Shown piece by piece: positions 25,376-35,362 of a DNA stretch of 64,000 nucleotides; position 1 is the first letter of the stretch; each line of letters begins with the position of its first letter. Source of the stretch: RUG695 sp050943135 (lineage in GTDB: Bacteria; Planctomycetota; Planctomycetia; Pirellulales; Thermoguttaceae). The DNA lies in assembly GCA_050943135.1 (NCBI GenBank), contig JBMNOP010000014.1:1-64000 (forward strand), in the 5' to 3' direction. The notes under the pieces were generated by a model. The model was not told the DNA's origin. It did not search any database and saw nothing but the letters and a program-made list of their open reading frames with translations. The translations under genes were made by a program, and so were the position numbers.

Positions 25376-28162
25376 ATGGTCTACACCATACACTACTTTG
25401 CCAGGATCGTCGGCTCTTTTTTACTGGCCGGAGCGGTTTTGGCCACCCCTTGGCTTTTCCGTTCGTCACATCCCAAAGCCGAGATTATCATTCGCGTGCT
25501 GGTCGTCTGCGCAACGGCCGCCGCCCTGGTCGCCCTTTTGGTCGTGCCGGAACGCGTCCGCCGGAACCGTAGTTTCACCCGACTAATCCCTGCGGCGCTG
25601 ATTCTTCTGGCCGGCGTGGCAATCGGTTTTTTCCAGCTTCTGCCGCACTCGTTAGAGACGCTCGAAAAGCTCTCGCCGGCGATTCCTCGTATAGCCGAGG
25701 AACTCTTTCCGGCTGCGGGTAGCGAAGAGGCAATCTTCGAGTCCGAAATCCTCGGGTCCGCTCTTTCCGCCGATACGTTCCAGAGAGGGTTTTGGCCTTC
25801 GGCCCTTTCGGTTTGTACCCAGGTAACTAAAGACCAAATTGCCGAACTGATTTTTGTCTTTGCGGTGTTCGTCTCGGCCGGAGTCCTTCTTCAAACGAAA
25901 CGGCAGCGATTTTTTCTCTGGCGGGCGGTAGCGATCAACGGACTTTTTTTGGCATTGTTGGTCATAGCGCAAAAGATTTTCGGCGACCGGCTTCCCGGTT
26001 ACAGTCGTTTTTGGCCCAGAGCGCTCTGCGGTCCGTTCGTCAATCGAAACGGAATGGCGGGGTATCTTTCCCTTTGCCTGGCTCCGGCTGTCTCTCTTCT
26101 TTTTCTGGGTATTCTTGATGAAATCCGTAGTCGAGACGATAATGAGCTCTATTACGACGGGGTTCGTTTTAGGCGTCGTTTCTCGATTCTCCGTGTTCTG
26201 AACGCTATTTCCGATTTTTTTGCTCTCTTTACCCAAAGAGTTCTTCTCTGGTCCGCCGTGGTGGCCTTCATCCTCGTCGGAGCTGCCATGACCCTTTCGC
26301 GCGGAGGAACACTTGCTGCCCTCTTCACTTTCGTAACCGCTGCACTCCTCTTTTCGTTCCGCAGGCGGGGGGGGCTTCACCTCGTTCCGGTCTGGGGGGG
26401 GCTTTTCCTCGCATTTTGCCTTCTCTTCTGGCTTGGGGTCAGTGAACCGATTCAGCATCGAATGGGAACCCTTGTCGAGACGGATCAACACGAGAGCGCC
26501 TTAAAGACGAATCCACGACTTGACAACTGGAAGAGCGCCTTGCAGACGGCCAAAGCCTACCATATGCGGGGGACCGGGCTGGGAACTTATCCCTTGGCAA
26601 ATCGTAGCCGAGATAAAGCCTTGCAGATGAACCGCTATTTTTTCTTTGCCGAAAATATTGCCATCGAAACGTTTGTTACCGCCGGGATTCCGGGGATTCT
26701 TTGTCTTGCCGGCGAGTTTTTTCTCCTCTGGGGTTACGTCTTCTGTGCGCTTCGCGCGGGAAGGGAAGGGCTCACGGACTCGGAGGAGAATAGGATGATT
26801 TACGATATCAAGCGCGAAAACGCCGATATGACTTTCATTTTCGGAATCGGCGTCGCCGCGCTTCTGGTCGGCCAGACCGTTTCGGGAAGCTTCGATTTCG
26901 GACTTCTCCTCTATCCTAACGCACTGGCTGCCGCACTGATCCTTGGTTCTTTTGCTGGTGGGCGTCTCGATGATTCCGATGACTCGGCAAGCGATTTCAC
27001 CCTGTGGGAGACGGCCGAGCCGAATAAGCGCAGGGTCTTCTCGTTCTCTTGTGCAGTGCTGTTGGTGGCGGGAGCGATTCCGCTGGTTCTTTACGCGTTT
27101 TTTTCGATCAACGATCGGGTCGAGACTGCGCGTGTCGTGGAACGTTATCTTTCGCCGGTTGCGCCGGAGGAGCGTGACAGCTTTTACTTTACCCGTGCGG
27201 AAGGCGACCTGGGCTGGGCGATCGAAAAACGCCCGGAAGATCCTGTGTTCCACTATCAGTTGGCACAGGTCTACGTTGCCAAGTTCCGGCATCTCTTTTG
27301 GAACCAATTGAAAGAGAAGTTTCCCGAAACCGATCCGGACGAGCTTTGGCATCAGACGACTCCCGGGGCCGTTTACGCTCGAATGCAACCCTTTTTCCGA
27401 AACCAGATGAAGGTAGTTCCGCGCAAGTTTCGCCAAGATCCGATCGTTTCCGAAAACCTGACAGCGGCCTTGCGAGAGCTCTGGACGGTTCGACGACTCT
27501 GCCCGTTCTATCCGGAACCATTTGTCGAAAGCGCCGTGATCGTGCCGCTTCTCTTTGAGATAGACGACCACAATGCGTTTACCACAACATTGCTCGAGCG
27601 GATTGAGCTTATCTCTCCCAACGAGCCGAATGTCATCTTCTCGGCGGGCCTGATTGAGTTTATGTCGGGGAATCGTGATCAGGCGGTCACTAAATGGAAG
27701 GAGTCGCTTGCCCTTTCTGATGAACGGCTTGCCGACGTTACCGTACTCTTGGCTACCGACCGGCTTCGCGCCGATTTCTGCCGACGTTTGGGCGAAGCGA
27801 TTTCGGGGGACTGGCGCAAAGCCGTTCTTGGAACGACCCTTTTTCCGAAAAAGGAAAATCCGCTGATCCACTCGGTTTACCTCGAGTTGATGGAACAGAT
27901 CCTTAATGCCGCCGAAGATAAGACATCCCCCGAGTGGTACCACAAAAGTGCCGTTTACGCTTCTCTTGCCGACCGGCCGGCCGAAGCATTAGATTTCTAT
28001 CGGAAGGCGACCGAAGGCGACCCGCTCAATGCTGCCTGGCACTATGAATTTGGTCGTTTCCTTCTTGGCGTGAAGCGCGGCGCCGAGGCAGCTGATGAGT
28101 TTGTCCGTGCATCGGAACTCGCCCCGGAAAACCGTGCCTATCGCAAGGCACTCGAAAAATAA
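25376..28162 (+). CDS. O-antigen ligase-like membrane protein with TPR tail
   Basis: A 928-residue protein. The first 560 residues hold 10-12 hydrophobic segments. The Wzy/WaaL-type core is seen in GPFVNRNGMAGYLSLCLAP, TLSRGGTLAALFTF and HMRGTGLGTYPLANR. The remaining third is soluble and ends in TPR-like helices (AEALDFYRKATEGDPLNAAW). Such bacterial proteins join polysaccharide or O-antigen units, or act as oligosaccharyl transferases. ATG 25376 follows GGGAGA; the frame is open from GTG 25292 but the extra 28 residues look unlikely. It is monocistronic and ends at a hairpin terminator at 28251. Confidence 0.82.
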   Translation: MVYTIHYFARIVGSFLLAGAVLATPWLFRSSHPKAEIIIRVLVVCATAAALVALLVVPERVRRNRSFTRLIPAALILLAGVAIGFFQLLPHSLETLEKLSPAIPRIAEELFPAAGSEEAIFESEILGSALSADTFQRGFWPSALSVCTQVTKDQIAELIFVFAVFVSAGVLLQTKRQRFFLWRAVAINGLFLALLVIAQKIFGDRLPGYSRFWPRALCGPFVNRNGMAGYLSLCLAPAVSLLFLGILDEIRSRDDNELYYDGVRFRRRFSILRVLNAISDFFALFTQRVLLWSAVVAFILVGAAMTLSRGGTLAALFTFVTAALLFSFRRRGGLHLVPVWGGLFLAFCLLFWLGVSEPIQHRMGTLVETDQHESALKTNPRLDNWKSALQTAKAYHMRGTGLGTYPLANRSRDKALQMNRYFFFAENIAIETFVTAGIPGILCLAGEFFLLWGYVFCALRAGREGLTDSEENRMIYDIKRENADMTFIFGIGVAALLVGQTVSGSFDFGLLLYPNALAAALILGSFAGGRLDDSDDSASDFTLWETAEPNKRRVFSFSCAVLLVAGAIPLVLYAFFSINDRVETARVVERYLSPVAPEERDSFYFTRAEGDLGWAIEKRPEDPVFHYQLAQVYVAKFRHLFWNQLKEKFPETDPDELWHQTTPGAVYARMQPFFRNQMKVVPRKFRQDPIVSENLTAALRELWTVRRLCPFYPEPFVESAVIVPLLFEIDDHNAFTTTLLERIELISPNEPNVIFSAGLIEFMSGNRDQAVTKWKESLALSDERLADVTVLLATDRLRADFCRRLGEAISGDWRKAVLGTTLFPKKENPLIHSVYLELMEQILNAAEDKTSPEWYHKSAVYASLADRPAEALDFYRKATEGDPLNAAWHYEFGRFLLGVKRGAEAADEFVRASELAPENRAYRKALEK

Positions 28163-28702
28163 TTCTTCACGGCACACAGTAGACGGTTTGAATTTTTTAA
28201 TTCATTGTACCTCGGACAACGAGGTTTTAGGCAAAAGTGTTGACCAGGTGAACGGCTCCTCTCGGAAATTTCCGTCCGGAGCCGTTTTGTATTTTCTGTC
28301 GAAAAACTTTCCGAATCTCCCCGGTCAACAGCAACTTAGAACATGTTGGTTATCATAGGCTAGGAAGGAGAGGGGTATCATGCTTTCATCGTCACGAATA
28401 TCGTACGATTCGATGGCATTCAGTGGAACGTCCCTTCCGCGAGGAAAATCGTCGGCCCTCGGCAGGACCGATCCATTTCTCTCTGTGATTGACGTTTACC
28501 GATCACATTTTACTGTTTTTTGGAGGCGGAAGGACCTCTTGACAGAGGGAAGACCTTTTGTTTTCGGTTCCGCGATGCCACACGAACAATGGAAACCTGC
28601 GACGTAAAAAGGAGGGGGGGCGGACAAACCACTCCTCCACCTCCCTCGATAGGTTTTTCGCCGCGGAATCCTAGAAAATCCTTCAGCTTTCCGTTTTCAT
28701 TT
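28163..28702. other. Convergent intergenic region
   Basis: Apart from the terminator at 28251-28288 I see no feature. Short plus-strand frames at 28380-28607 and 28520-28882 lack any binding site or similarity. Confidence 0.45.
28251..28288 (+). terminator. Rho-independent terminator
   Basis: AACGGCTCC and GGAGCCGTT form a 9-bp stem around an 18-base loop, followed by a T-rich tail (TTGTATTTT). It lies 90 bases after the O-antigen-ligase-like gene. Confidence 0.65.
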
Positions 28703-29623
28703 TCAGAGGTTAAACGCTGCCTTAAACGCATTGGCGACCTCGGGGTGAAGGTCGGGATTGATTGCGTTTTCGTCGTAGGGGACTTCAAGGTTGTCGAGAT
28801 CCCGTTTGAGAGAGACGACCTCTTCTTCGGGGGAGACTCGCGGGGGAAGGTCGCGGGAAAGGGGTGTCAGCCATGCATTTAGGGTATGTCCGCCATCAAC
28901 CAGCAGATCGACCCCGGTGATGTAGTTCGAGGCCTCGGAGGCCAGGAAGATGATCGGGCCATATAGATCTTCCGGACGTTCGACGTAACCGAGCGGAGTC
29001 AGTTCGCGAATCCGCTGCCGAACCTCGACCGGGGTCGAGGCGTGCATCGGGGAAAGGATATAACTCGGACTGATGCAGTTGACGTTGATGTTGAATCGCC
29101 CCCATTCGGCCGCGAGCATACGAGTCATTTCGACCACGCCCCCTTTACTGGCGTTATACGAGGCGTTGCAGTTGCAGATGCGTGCCGACATTGAAGCCGT
29201 ATTGATGATCTTTCCTCCCTTCTTTTGCTTGATGAAAAAGCGGGCTTCTTCGCGGGCGCAGAAGTACGTGCCGGATAGATTGATGCTGATGACTTTGTTC
29301 CAGTCTTCTACGCGGTATTCTTCATCTGCGCCGAGTATTCCGATTCCAGCATTATTGACCCCGATATCGAGACCGCCGAACCTGTCGACAACGGTTTGGA
29401 CCATCGCGGCGACTTCTTCCGGTTTGGTAACGTTGCACCGGACGAAGAAGGAGTCGATAGCATACTTTTGCTTCAGATATTCGGCCGTTTTTTTGCCCGT
29501 TTTTTCGTCAATATCGACGATTGCCACATCGGCTCCTGCCATCGAAAGGGCAGTGGCGTAACCACGTCCGATTCCCACAGCCGCGCCGGTGACCAGAGCC
29601 TTTTTTCCTTTTAGACTAAACAT
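28703..29623 (-). CDS. Short-chain dehydrogenase/reductase
   Basis: A 306-residue SDR. The cofactor motif TGAAVGIG is at residues 12-19, NNAG at 90-93, catalytic S144, Y156 and K160 (YNASK). D37 and D39 at the end of strand 2 (AIVDID) favour NAD(H). The core matches sugar- or polyol-type dehydrogenases (FabG/gluconate 5-dehydrogenase-like). A C-terminal extension of about 45 residues (from LTPLSRDLPP) is not part of the standard 250-residue fold. The substrate is unknown. A candidate promoter (TTTAAA, 16 bp, TATACT) lies at 29672-29699 on the minus strand. It is divergent from leuS. Confidence 0.88.
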   Translation of the reverse strand: MFSLKGKKALVTGAAVGIGRGYATALSMAGADVAIVDIDEKTGKKTAEYLKQKYAIDSFFVRCNVTKPEEVAAMVQTVVDRFGGLDIGVNNAGIGILGADEEYRVEDWNKVISINLSGTYFCAREEARFFIKQKKGGKIINTASMSARICNCNASYNASKGGVVEMTRMLAAEWGRFNINVNCISPSYILSPMHASTPVEVRQRIRELTPLGYVERPEDLYGPIIFLASEASNYITGVDLLVDGGHTLNAWLTPLSRDLPPRVSPEEEVVSLKRDLDNLEVPYDENAINPDLHPEVANAFKAAFNL

Positions 29624-29819
29624 CGCAGTTTTCCTTTCTTTTGAGATAAAGATTTTCCAGTACTGCCCTAAAGTATAACGGGAACGAAATCATTTTAAAA
29701 GACCTGCACGGAGCGTTTCGCGGAAAAATAGAGTCCCTCTTCCAAAAGAGGTCTCTTGGGAGTAGAATGAGGTTGGATTCTGCTTTATTCATCATTGACC
29801 GCATTATTGGGAGCCCGCG

Positions 29820-32669
29820 ATGTCTCGTTACAACCCTTCCGTAATCGAACCGAAATGGCAGAAATACTGGGCCGAAAACAATTCCTTTGCGGCTCCCCGG
29901 CTTCCCGACGATTCGGAAAAGATGTATATCCTCGACATGTTTCCGTATCCAAGTGCCAACGGTCTTCATGTCGGACATCCGGAAGGGTACACCGCGACCG
30001 ATATCGTCTCGCGCTACAATCGCATGAAAGGGAAGTCGGTCCTCCATCCGATGGGGTGGGATGCATTCGGCCTGCCGGCCGAACAACATGCCAAAAAGAC
30101 GGGGATTCATCCTCGTATTACTACCGAAAAGAATATCGCGAACTTCAAACGCCAGCTCAAAATGCTCGGTCTTTCGTTCGATTGGGGTCGTGAATTGGCA
30201 ACGACCGATGCCTCCTATTTCCGCTGGACGCAGAAAATTTTTCTCGTTCTTTACGATACGTGGTTCGATCCGGAATCGAAAAAGGGGCGACCGATTTCCG
30301 AACTTCCGATCCCCGGCGATGTTACTGCAGCCGGTCCGGAAGCGGTTCGCGGGTACATTGATGACCATCGCCTCGCCTACCAGGTCGAAGCCGCGGTGAA
30401 CTGGTGTCCCGAACTCGGGACGGTTCTGGCCAACGAAGAAGTGATCGGGGGCGTGAGCGAACGGGGCGGTTATCCGGTTATGCGGATTCCGCTTCGCCAA
30501 TGGATGCTCCGGATCACCGTTTATGCCGACCGCCTTGCGAACGACTTGGATGATCTCGACTGGCCCGAAAGTGTCAAGCTTCTCCAGAGAAACTGGATCG
30601 GAAAGAGTACCGGTGCCGAGGTCGATTTCTTCGTCGGCAATTCCGATGCCGGGATCTCCGATGACGCCGCATTTGACGGGTGGAAAGCCGCCCGTGCCGC
30701 CTCCGGATATCCGCGTAAACCAGGAGGTGATGTCCTGCGCGTCTTCACGACCCGTCCCGATACTCTTTTCGGTGCTACCTACATGGTTATTGCGCCTGAA
30801 CACCCCTTGGTCGACCGACTAATTTCTCCCGAACAGGCCGAAACTGTCAGAAAGTACCGTGAAGAGGCCTCGTTTAAATCCGACATGGATCGAACCGATC
30901 TGGCCAAAAAGAAGACGGGCGTCTTTACCGGTTCCTACGCCCGCAATCCGGTCAACGGTACTCCGATCCCGATCTGGGTCGCCGATTATGTGCTCATCTC
31001 CTACGGTACCGGTGCGATTATGTCGGTTCCCGCCCACGACACGCGCGATTTTGATTTTGCCCGCCAGTTCGGGCTTCCAATCATTCAGGTTGTTGCCAAA
31101 GAGGGGCAGAAGCTCGATCCTGGGACGATGACCGAGGCGATGACCGACTTGGGGGTTGCCGTCAATAGCGGCTGCTACGACGGCACCCCGAGTGTGGAAT
31201 TCAAGACGCTTATCTGTGGCGATTTGGCCGAAGCGGGGCTCGGGAAAGGGGCAGTGAACTACAAGCTTCGTGACTGGCTTTTCAGCCGTCAGCATTTCTG
31301 GGGGGAGCCAATTCCTCTCCTGCGCGAACTCGGTCCCGACGGGAAACCGAATGGGAACGTTTTGCCTCTTTCGGACGAGGAACTGCCGCTTGATCTTCCC
31401 GAGGGAATGACGTTCGATGTCGCCCACCACTCCCCCGAACCGCCGCTCGAAAAAGCACCGGAATCATGGCTCTACGTCGAGCGGAACGGGAAAAAATATA
31501 AGCGAGAGACAAACACCATGCCGCAGTGGGCCGGAAGTTGCTGGTACTACCTGCGTTACCTCGACCCGAATAATGACCGCATGCTGGTTGACCCGGAAAT
31601 TGAAAGGGCTTGGATGCCCGTCGACCTATATGTCGGTGGAGCCGAACACGCGGTCCTCCACCTCCTTTACGCGCGGTTCTGGCACAAAGTCCTTTACGAT
31701 CGCGGATACGTGACGACTAAAGAGCCTTTCCGGAAACTGGTCAACCAGGGGATGATCCTCGGCGAGATGGAGTTTACCGGCTACAAGACCCCCGACGGTG
31801 TGTGGGTCAGTGCCGAAGGGGTGGAAGTCGACGGGTCGAAAGCTTTCCGCAAGTCAGACAGGCTTGAGCTTGAACAGGTCAAACTCATTCCGAACGACCT
31901 GACTAAGAAGGGGGAATCCTTTGTGTTGGTTACCAACCCTTCGATCGCTGTAGAGGGGAAGTCTTACAAAATGTCGAAGAGTCGCGGGAATGTTATCAAT
32001 CCTGACGATGTTGTCGCGCAGTATGGTGCCGACGCGCTTCGCCTTTACGAAATGTTCATGGGCCCTCTGGAATCGGTGAAGTCGTGGAGTCAAGACGGCG
32101 TGGTCGGTGTCTATGGTTTCCTTAGGCGTGTCTGGCGAATGGTGGTCGACTGGGAAGCTGATGACGATCGTTGCAGTCCGGCTGTTTCCGAGGTCGAACC
32201 GACCGCCGAGCAGAATCGCGTTCTGCACAAGACGATTCTGGCGGTGACTGCCGATATCGAGAACATGTCGTTCAATACGGCGATCGCCCGAATGATGGAG
32301 TTCGTCAATTTCTTTGGTCGGGAAAAAGTCCGTCCGAAGAAAGCGATCGAGGATTTCATTCTTCTCCTGGCTCCCTTTGCCCCACATATTGCCGAAGAGC
32401 TCTGGCAACGGCTCGGGCACGACGAGTCGCTCATCCGTGTTCCGTGGCCGGTCGGTGATGAGTCGTACGTCGCCGAGTCGACTGTCACGATTCCGGTTCA
32501 GGTCAACGGCAAACTTCGTGCTAAGATTAAACTGCCTATCGACACAGACCATCAGGCGGCCGAAGCGGTCGCTAAGGCCGATCCGAAAATTGCCGCAGCG
32601 CTCGAGGGGAAAACGGTTGTCAAGACGATTATCATTCCCCACAAAATGGTCAATTTCGTTGTCCGCTGA
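29820..32669 (+). CDS. leuS: Leucyl-tRNA synthetase
   Basis: A 949-residue class I synthetase. The signature motifs are HVGH at 50-53 (PYPSANGLHVGHPEGY) and KMSKS at 717-721. The CP1 editing domain is present (VFTTRPDTLFGATYMV and GTGAIMSVPAHDTRDF with its conserved aspartate). It is longer than the usual 860-880 residues, with insertions near residues 95-130 and 660-700. The C-terminal VQVNGKLRAKIKLP is normal. It is read alone, divergent from the SDR gene. Confidence 0.96.
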   Translation: MSRYNPSVIEPKWQKYWAENNSFAAPRLPDDSEKMYILDMFPYPSANGLHVGHPEGYTATDIVSRYNRMKGKSVLHPMGWDAFGLPAEQHAKKTGIHPRITTEKNIANFKRQLKMLGLSFDWGRELATTDASYFRWTQKIFLVLYDTWFDPESKKGRPISELPIPGDVTAAGPEAVRGYIDDHRLAYQVEAAVNWCPELGTVLANEEVIGGVSERGGYPVMRIPLRQWMLRITVYADRLANDLDDLDWPESVKLLQRNWIGKSTGAEVDFFVGNSDAGISDDAAFDGWKAARAASGYPRKPGGDVLRVFTTRPDTLFGATYMVIAPEHPLVDRLISPEQAETVRKYREEASFKSDMDRTDLAKKKTGVFTGSYARNPVNGTPIPIWVADYVLISYGTGAIMSVPAHDTRDFDFARQFGLPIIQVVAKEGQKLDPGTMTEAMTDLGVAVNSGCYDGTPSVEFKTLICGDLAEAGLGKGAVNYKLRDWLFSRQHFWGEPIPLLRELGPDGKPNGNVLPLSDEELPLDLPEGMTFDVAHHSPEPPLEKAPESWLYVERNGKKYKRETNTMPQWAGSCWYYLRYLDPNNDRMLVDPEIERAWMPVDLYVGGAEHAVLHLLYARFWHKVLYDRGYVTTKEPFRKLVNQGMILGEMEFTGYKTPDGVWVSAEGVEVDGSKAFRKSDRLELEQVKLIPNDLTKKGESFVLVTNPSIAVEGKSYKMSKSRGNVINPDDVVAQYGADALRLYEMFMGPLESVKSWSQDGVVGVYGFLRRVWRMVVDWEADDDRCSPAVSEVEPTAEQNRVLHKTILAVTADIENMSFNTAIARMMEFVNFFGREKVRPKKAIEDFILLLAPFAPHIAEELWQRLGHDESLIRVPWPVGDESYVAESTVTIPVQVNGKLRAKIKLPIDTDHQAAEAVAKADPKIAAALEGKTVVKTIIIPHKMVNFVVR

Positions 32670-32728
32670 AGACCTTCTGCCCGAAAACCGCCGTTCGGTC
32701 ATGTATCGGGTGGCACGCGTTCGTCTAC

Positions 32729-32756
32729 TCGACAGTGTCCGGTGCCGTGATATAAT
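32729..32756 (+). promoter_or_regulatory. Promoter of the aminotransferase-argG-MFS group
   Basis: TCGACA at 32729-32734, 16-bp spacer, perfect TATAAT at 32751-32756. The first gene begins 155 bases downstream. The rest of the gap 32670-32910 holds nothing else I can name. Confidence 0.55.
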
Positions 32757-32910
32757 GATAGGATCAAAAATGTGGGGAGCGGAGATTCTCTCTTGTCGGT
32801 CGACCTGGCGAAAGCGTTGGGGACGGTTCTTCCGCTTTCCTCTTTCGTCCTCATTCCGACAGGGAGCGTGAAAATTTTACGGTTTTTACTAAAGGGAACA
32901 GGGAGAAAAA

Positions 32911-34023
32911 ATGGAAGACCGTTGGCTGTCTAAACGATCCGAGAGCTTCAGCTCGTCCGGAATCCGTAAGGTTTTTGACTTAGGTGCCAAACTTACCGAT
33001 CCGATCAATCTTTCGATTGGGCAACCCGATTTTGATATGCCTTTCGAATCCCGTGAAGGGGCGATCAAGGCAATCAACAATCGCAAGAGTGGCTACACGC
33101 CTACCCAAGGGCTCAAGGTCTTTCTCGATGAAATTCAGGCCGAGGTTGATGCTGAATATCACCATGAAGATCGAAAGGCCTTTATCGCCAGCGGCACAAG
33201 CGGTACGCTTTTCTTGGCAGCGCTTTCGTTCATCGATCCGGGTGACGAAATCATCCTGTTCGATCCTTATTTCGTAATGTACGAGTCTATTGTACGCATG
33301 ATCGGCGGTGTGCCGGTTTTGATCGACACCTATCCCGATTTTCGGATGGATCCCGACAAGGTGGCAGCAGCGATTACTCCGAAGACAAAGATGATCATTT
33401 TCAATTCTCCCGCCAATCCGACCGGACATGTCGCCACGCGCGAGGAGGTTGAGGGGATCGCTAATCTGGCGGCCAAATACGGTATTCTCTTGATCAGTGA
33501 CGAAATCTATCGTACCTTCTGCCACGTACCGTTCACCTCGCCGGCGGAATTCAATCCCGATACCCTTGTGATGAACGGCTTTAGCAAGTCGCACGGGATG
33601 CCCGGTTGGCGCGTCGGCTACGCGCACGGTCCGGCCAAAATGATCGAAACGATGTGCAAATTTCAACAGTATTCGTTTGTTTGCGCGCCGCAAGTCGGTC
33701 AGTGGGCGGCCCTGGCTGGACTCAAGGCCGATATGAGTGCCGAGGTTGCCAACTACCGTCGCAAGCGCGATATGATTATCGACGGAATCGGCGATCTTTA
33801 CGAAGTCGCCCGTCCCGAAGGTGCCTTCTACATGTTCCCGAAAGCTCCTTGGGGGACGGCGTCCGAATTTGTCGAAAAGGCGATTATCAAATATTCCCTC
33901 CTGATCATTCCCGGTAATGTGTTCAGCGCACGAGACACCCATTTCCGTATCTCCCATGCCGCAAGCGACGAGACGATCAAACGGGGGATCGACGCACTCC
34001 GCAAATTGGCTGCCGACCGCTGA
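32911..34023 (+). CDS. PLP-dependent class I/II aminotransferase
   Basis: A 370-residue fold-type I enzyme. The PLP lysine is K226 in NGFSKSHGMPGWRVGY; the aspartate and tyrosine that hold the cofactor are in LLISDEIYR, and FNSPANPTGHV has the conserved asparagine. The C-terminal RISHA arginine binds the substrate carboxylate. It is close to aspartate/aromatic aminotransferases (AspC/PatA group). It lies 50 bases upstream of argG, so making aspartate for argininosuccinate is plausible. Confidence 0.88.
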   Translation: MEDRWLSKRSESFSSSGIRKVFDLGAKLTDPINLSIGQPDFDMPFESREGAIKAINNRKSGYTPTQGLKVFLDEIQAEVDAEYHHEDRKAFIASGTSGTLFLAALSFIDPGDEIILFDPYFVMYESIVRMIGGVPVLIDTYPDFRMDPDKVAAAITPKTKMIIFNSPANPTGHVATREEVEGIANLAAKYGILLISDEIYRTFCHVPFTSPAEFNPDTLVMNGFSKSHGMPGWRVGYAHGPAKMIETMCKFQQYSFVCAPQVGQWAALAGLKADMSAEVANYRRKRDMIIDGIGDLYEVARPEGAFYMFPKAPWGTASEFVEKAIIKYSLLIIPGNVFSARDTHFRISHAASDETIKRGIDALRKLAADR

Positions 34024-34073
34024 AAAAGAAGATTGATTCCCCTGAGTTTTCAATTGAAGGAGAAAAAACAGTT

Positions 34074-35291
34074 ATGGCGAAAAAGAGCTGTGTGTTGGCG
34101 TATTCCGGCGGTCTTGACACTTCGGTTATCTTGGGATGGCTGATAGATCACGGCTACGATGTTCATTGTGTTTATGTCGATCTCGGCCAGCCATGCGAAG
34201 ATCGTGCCTCGATCCGTAAGAAGGCCGAAGATATCGGTGCGGTCTCGGTTCGTTTTATCGATGTCCGTGAAGAACTTTGCCGTGACTACGCTTTTCCGAT
34301 GATTCAGTGGCAGGCCAAATACGAAGCCGTCTATTTGCTTGGTACGTCGATTGCTCGCCCGATTATCTCGAAGAAAGTTCTCGAAGTCGCTAAAGAAGTC
34401 GGCGCCGAAGCTTTTGCCCACGGCGCGACAGGGAAAGGGAACGATCAGTGTCGTTTCCAGCTGGCAGCCGAAGCTCTCGAGCCTTCGGTGAAGATGATCA
34501 CTCCCTGGCGAATGGACGAGTTCCGGAAAGATTTTCCGGGGCGTACCGAAATGATCGAGTACTGCGTGCGGAAGAATATTCCCGTTAAGGCCTCAATCAC
34601 CAAACCATATTCTTCCGACGAAAACTGCCTGCACATCAGTTACGAAGCCGGTCAGCTCGAAGACATGAATGTTTGCGGGCTTGATCTGGTTGAATTCGGA
34701 ATGTGTGTCCGTCCGCAAGACGCCCCCGACGAGGAGACAAAAGTCTCGATCGAATTCGAATCGGGCGTTCCAGTCAAGGTCAACGGCGAAAAGATGACCG
34801 CCTACGAGGTGATCGACACGCTCAACAAGATCGGCGGCCGCAACGGTGTCGGGATCATCGATATGGTTGAAAACCGTTTCGTCGGTATGAAGAGCCGCGG
34901 CGTCTACGAATCTCCTGGCATGACGATTCTTTACGACGCGCACCGCTACGTAGAGCAGCTGACGCTCGACCGCGACCTGACGCACCTGCGCGACCGTCTC
35001 TCTCCAGAAGTCGCTGAAATGGTCTACAATGGGTTCTGGTATTGTGCCAAGATGGATGCTCTCCTAGCCTTCATCAAAGAGACGCAGAAACCCGTCTCCG
35101 GCTGTGTTGATTTGAAGCTTTACAAGGGAAACATCATTCTCGACAAACGGGAAAGCGCAAATTCCCTCTACGACGAAGGAATCGCCACGATGGAAGGGAG
35201 TGACGCCTACGACCAGAACGACGCGACCGGATTCCTGCGTATCCTCGGTCTTCCGCTGCGCGTCCAAGGGAAGGCCCGCCCGCGCGCTTGA
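34074..35291 (+). CDS. argG: Argininosuccinate synthase
   Basis: A 405-residue enzyme that joins citrulline and aspartate using ATP. The ATP pyrophosphatase loop AYSGGLDTS is at 9-17; FAHGATGKGNDQCRFQLA and EDENCLHISYE-like segments are intact, as is the tetramer region. AAGGAGA lies ten bases before the ATG. The hairpin at 35304-35330 follows the stop. No argH is in the window. Confidence 0.96.
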   Translation: MAKKSCVLAYSGGLDTSVILGWLIDHGYDVHCVYVDLGQPCEDRASIRKKAEDIGAVSVRFIDVREELCRDYAFPMIQWQAKYEAVYLLGTSIARPIISKKVLEVAKEVGAEAFAHGATGKGNDQCRFQLAAEALEPSVKMITPWRMDEFRKDFPGRTEMIEYCVRKNIPVKASITKPYSSDENCLHISYEAGQLEDMNVCGLDLVEFGMCVRPQDAPDEETKVSIEFESGVPVKVNGEKMTAYEVIDTLNKIGGRNGVGIIDMVENRFVGMKSRGVYESPGMTILYDAHRYVEQLTLDRDLTHLRDRLSPEVAEMVYNGFWYCAKMDALLAFIKETQKPVSGCVDLKLYKGNIILDKRESANSLYDEGIATMEGSDAYDQNDATGFLRILGLPLRVQGKARPRA

Positions 35292-35303
35292 TTCTTCTCC
35301 CTT

Positions 35304-35330
35304 TCCGTCCGTACCGACGGTGCGGACGGA
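35304..35330 (+). other. Hairpin between argG and the MFS gene
   Basis: TCCGTCCG pairs with CGGACGGA, and the loop can pair further (ACCG/CGGT). There is no T-run, so it may adjust expression between the genes rather than stop transcription. Confidence 0.4.
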
Positions 35331-35362
35331 GCTGTGATCGATTTGGTCCCACCTCCATAGGA

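Noticed and set aside
26501..27943. 480-residue minus-strand open frame
   Set aside because: It lies antiparallel to the O-antigen-ligase-like gene, has no signal, motif or ribosome binding site, and its codons mirror the real gene.
29616..30803. 395-residue minus-strand open frame
   Set aside because: It is a shadow of leuS and the SDR-leuS gap; no family feature is visible.
32980..34053. 357-residue minus-strand open frame
   Set aside because: It is antisense to the aminotransferase, whose active-site motifs are complete.
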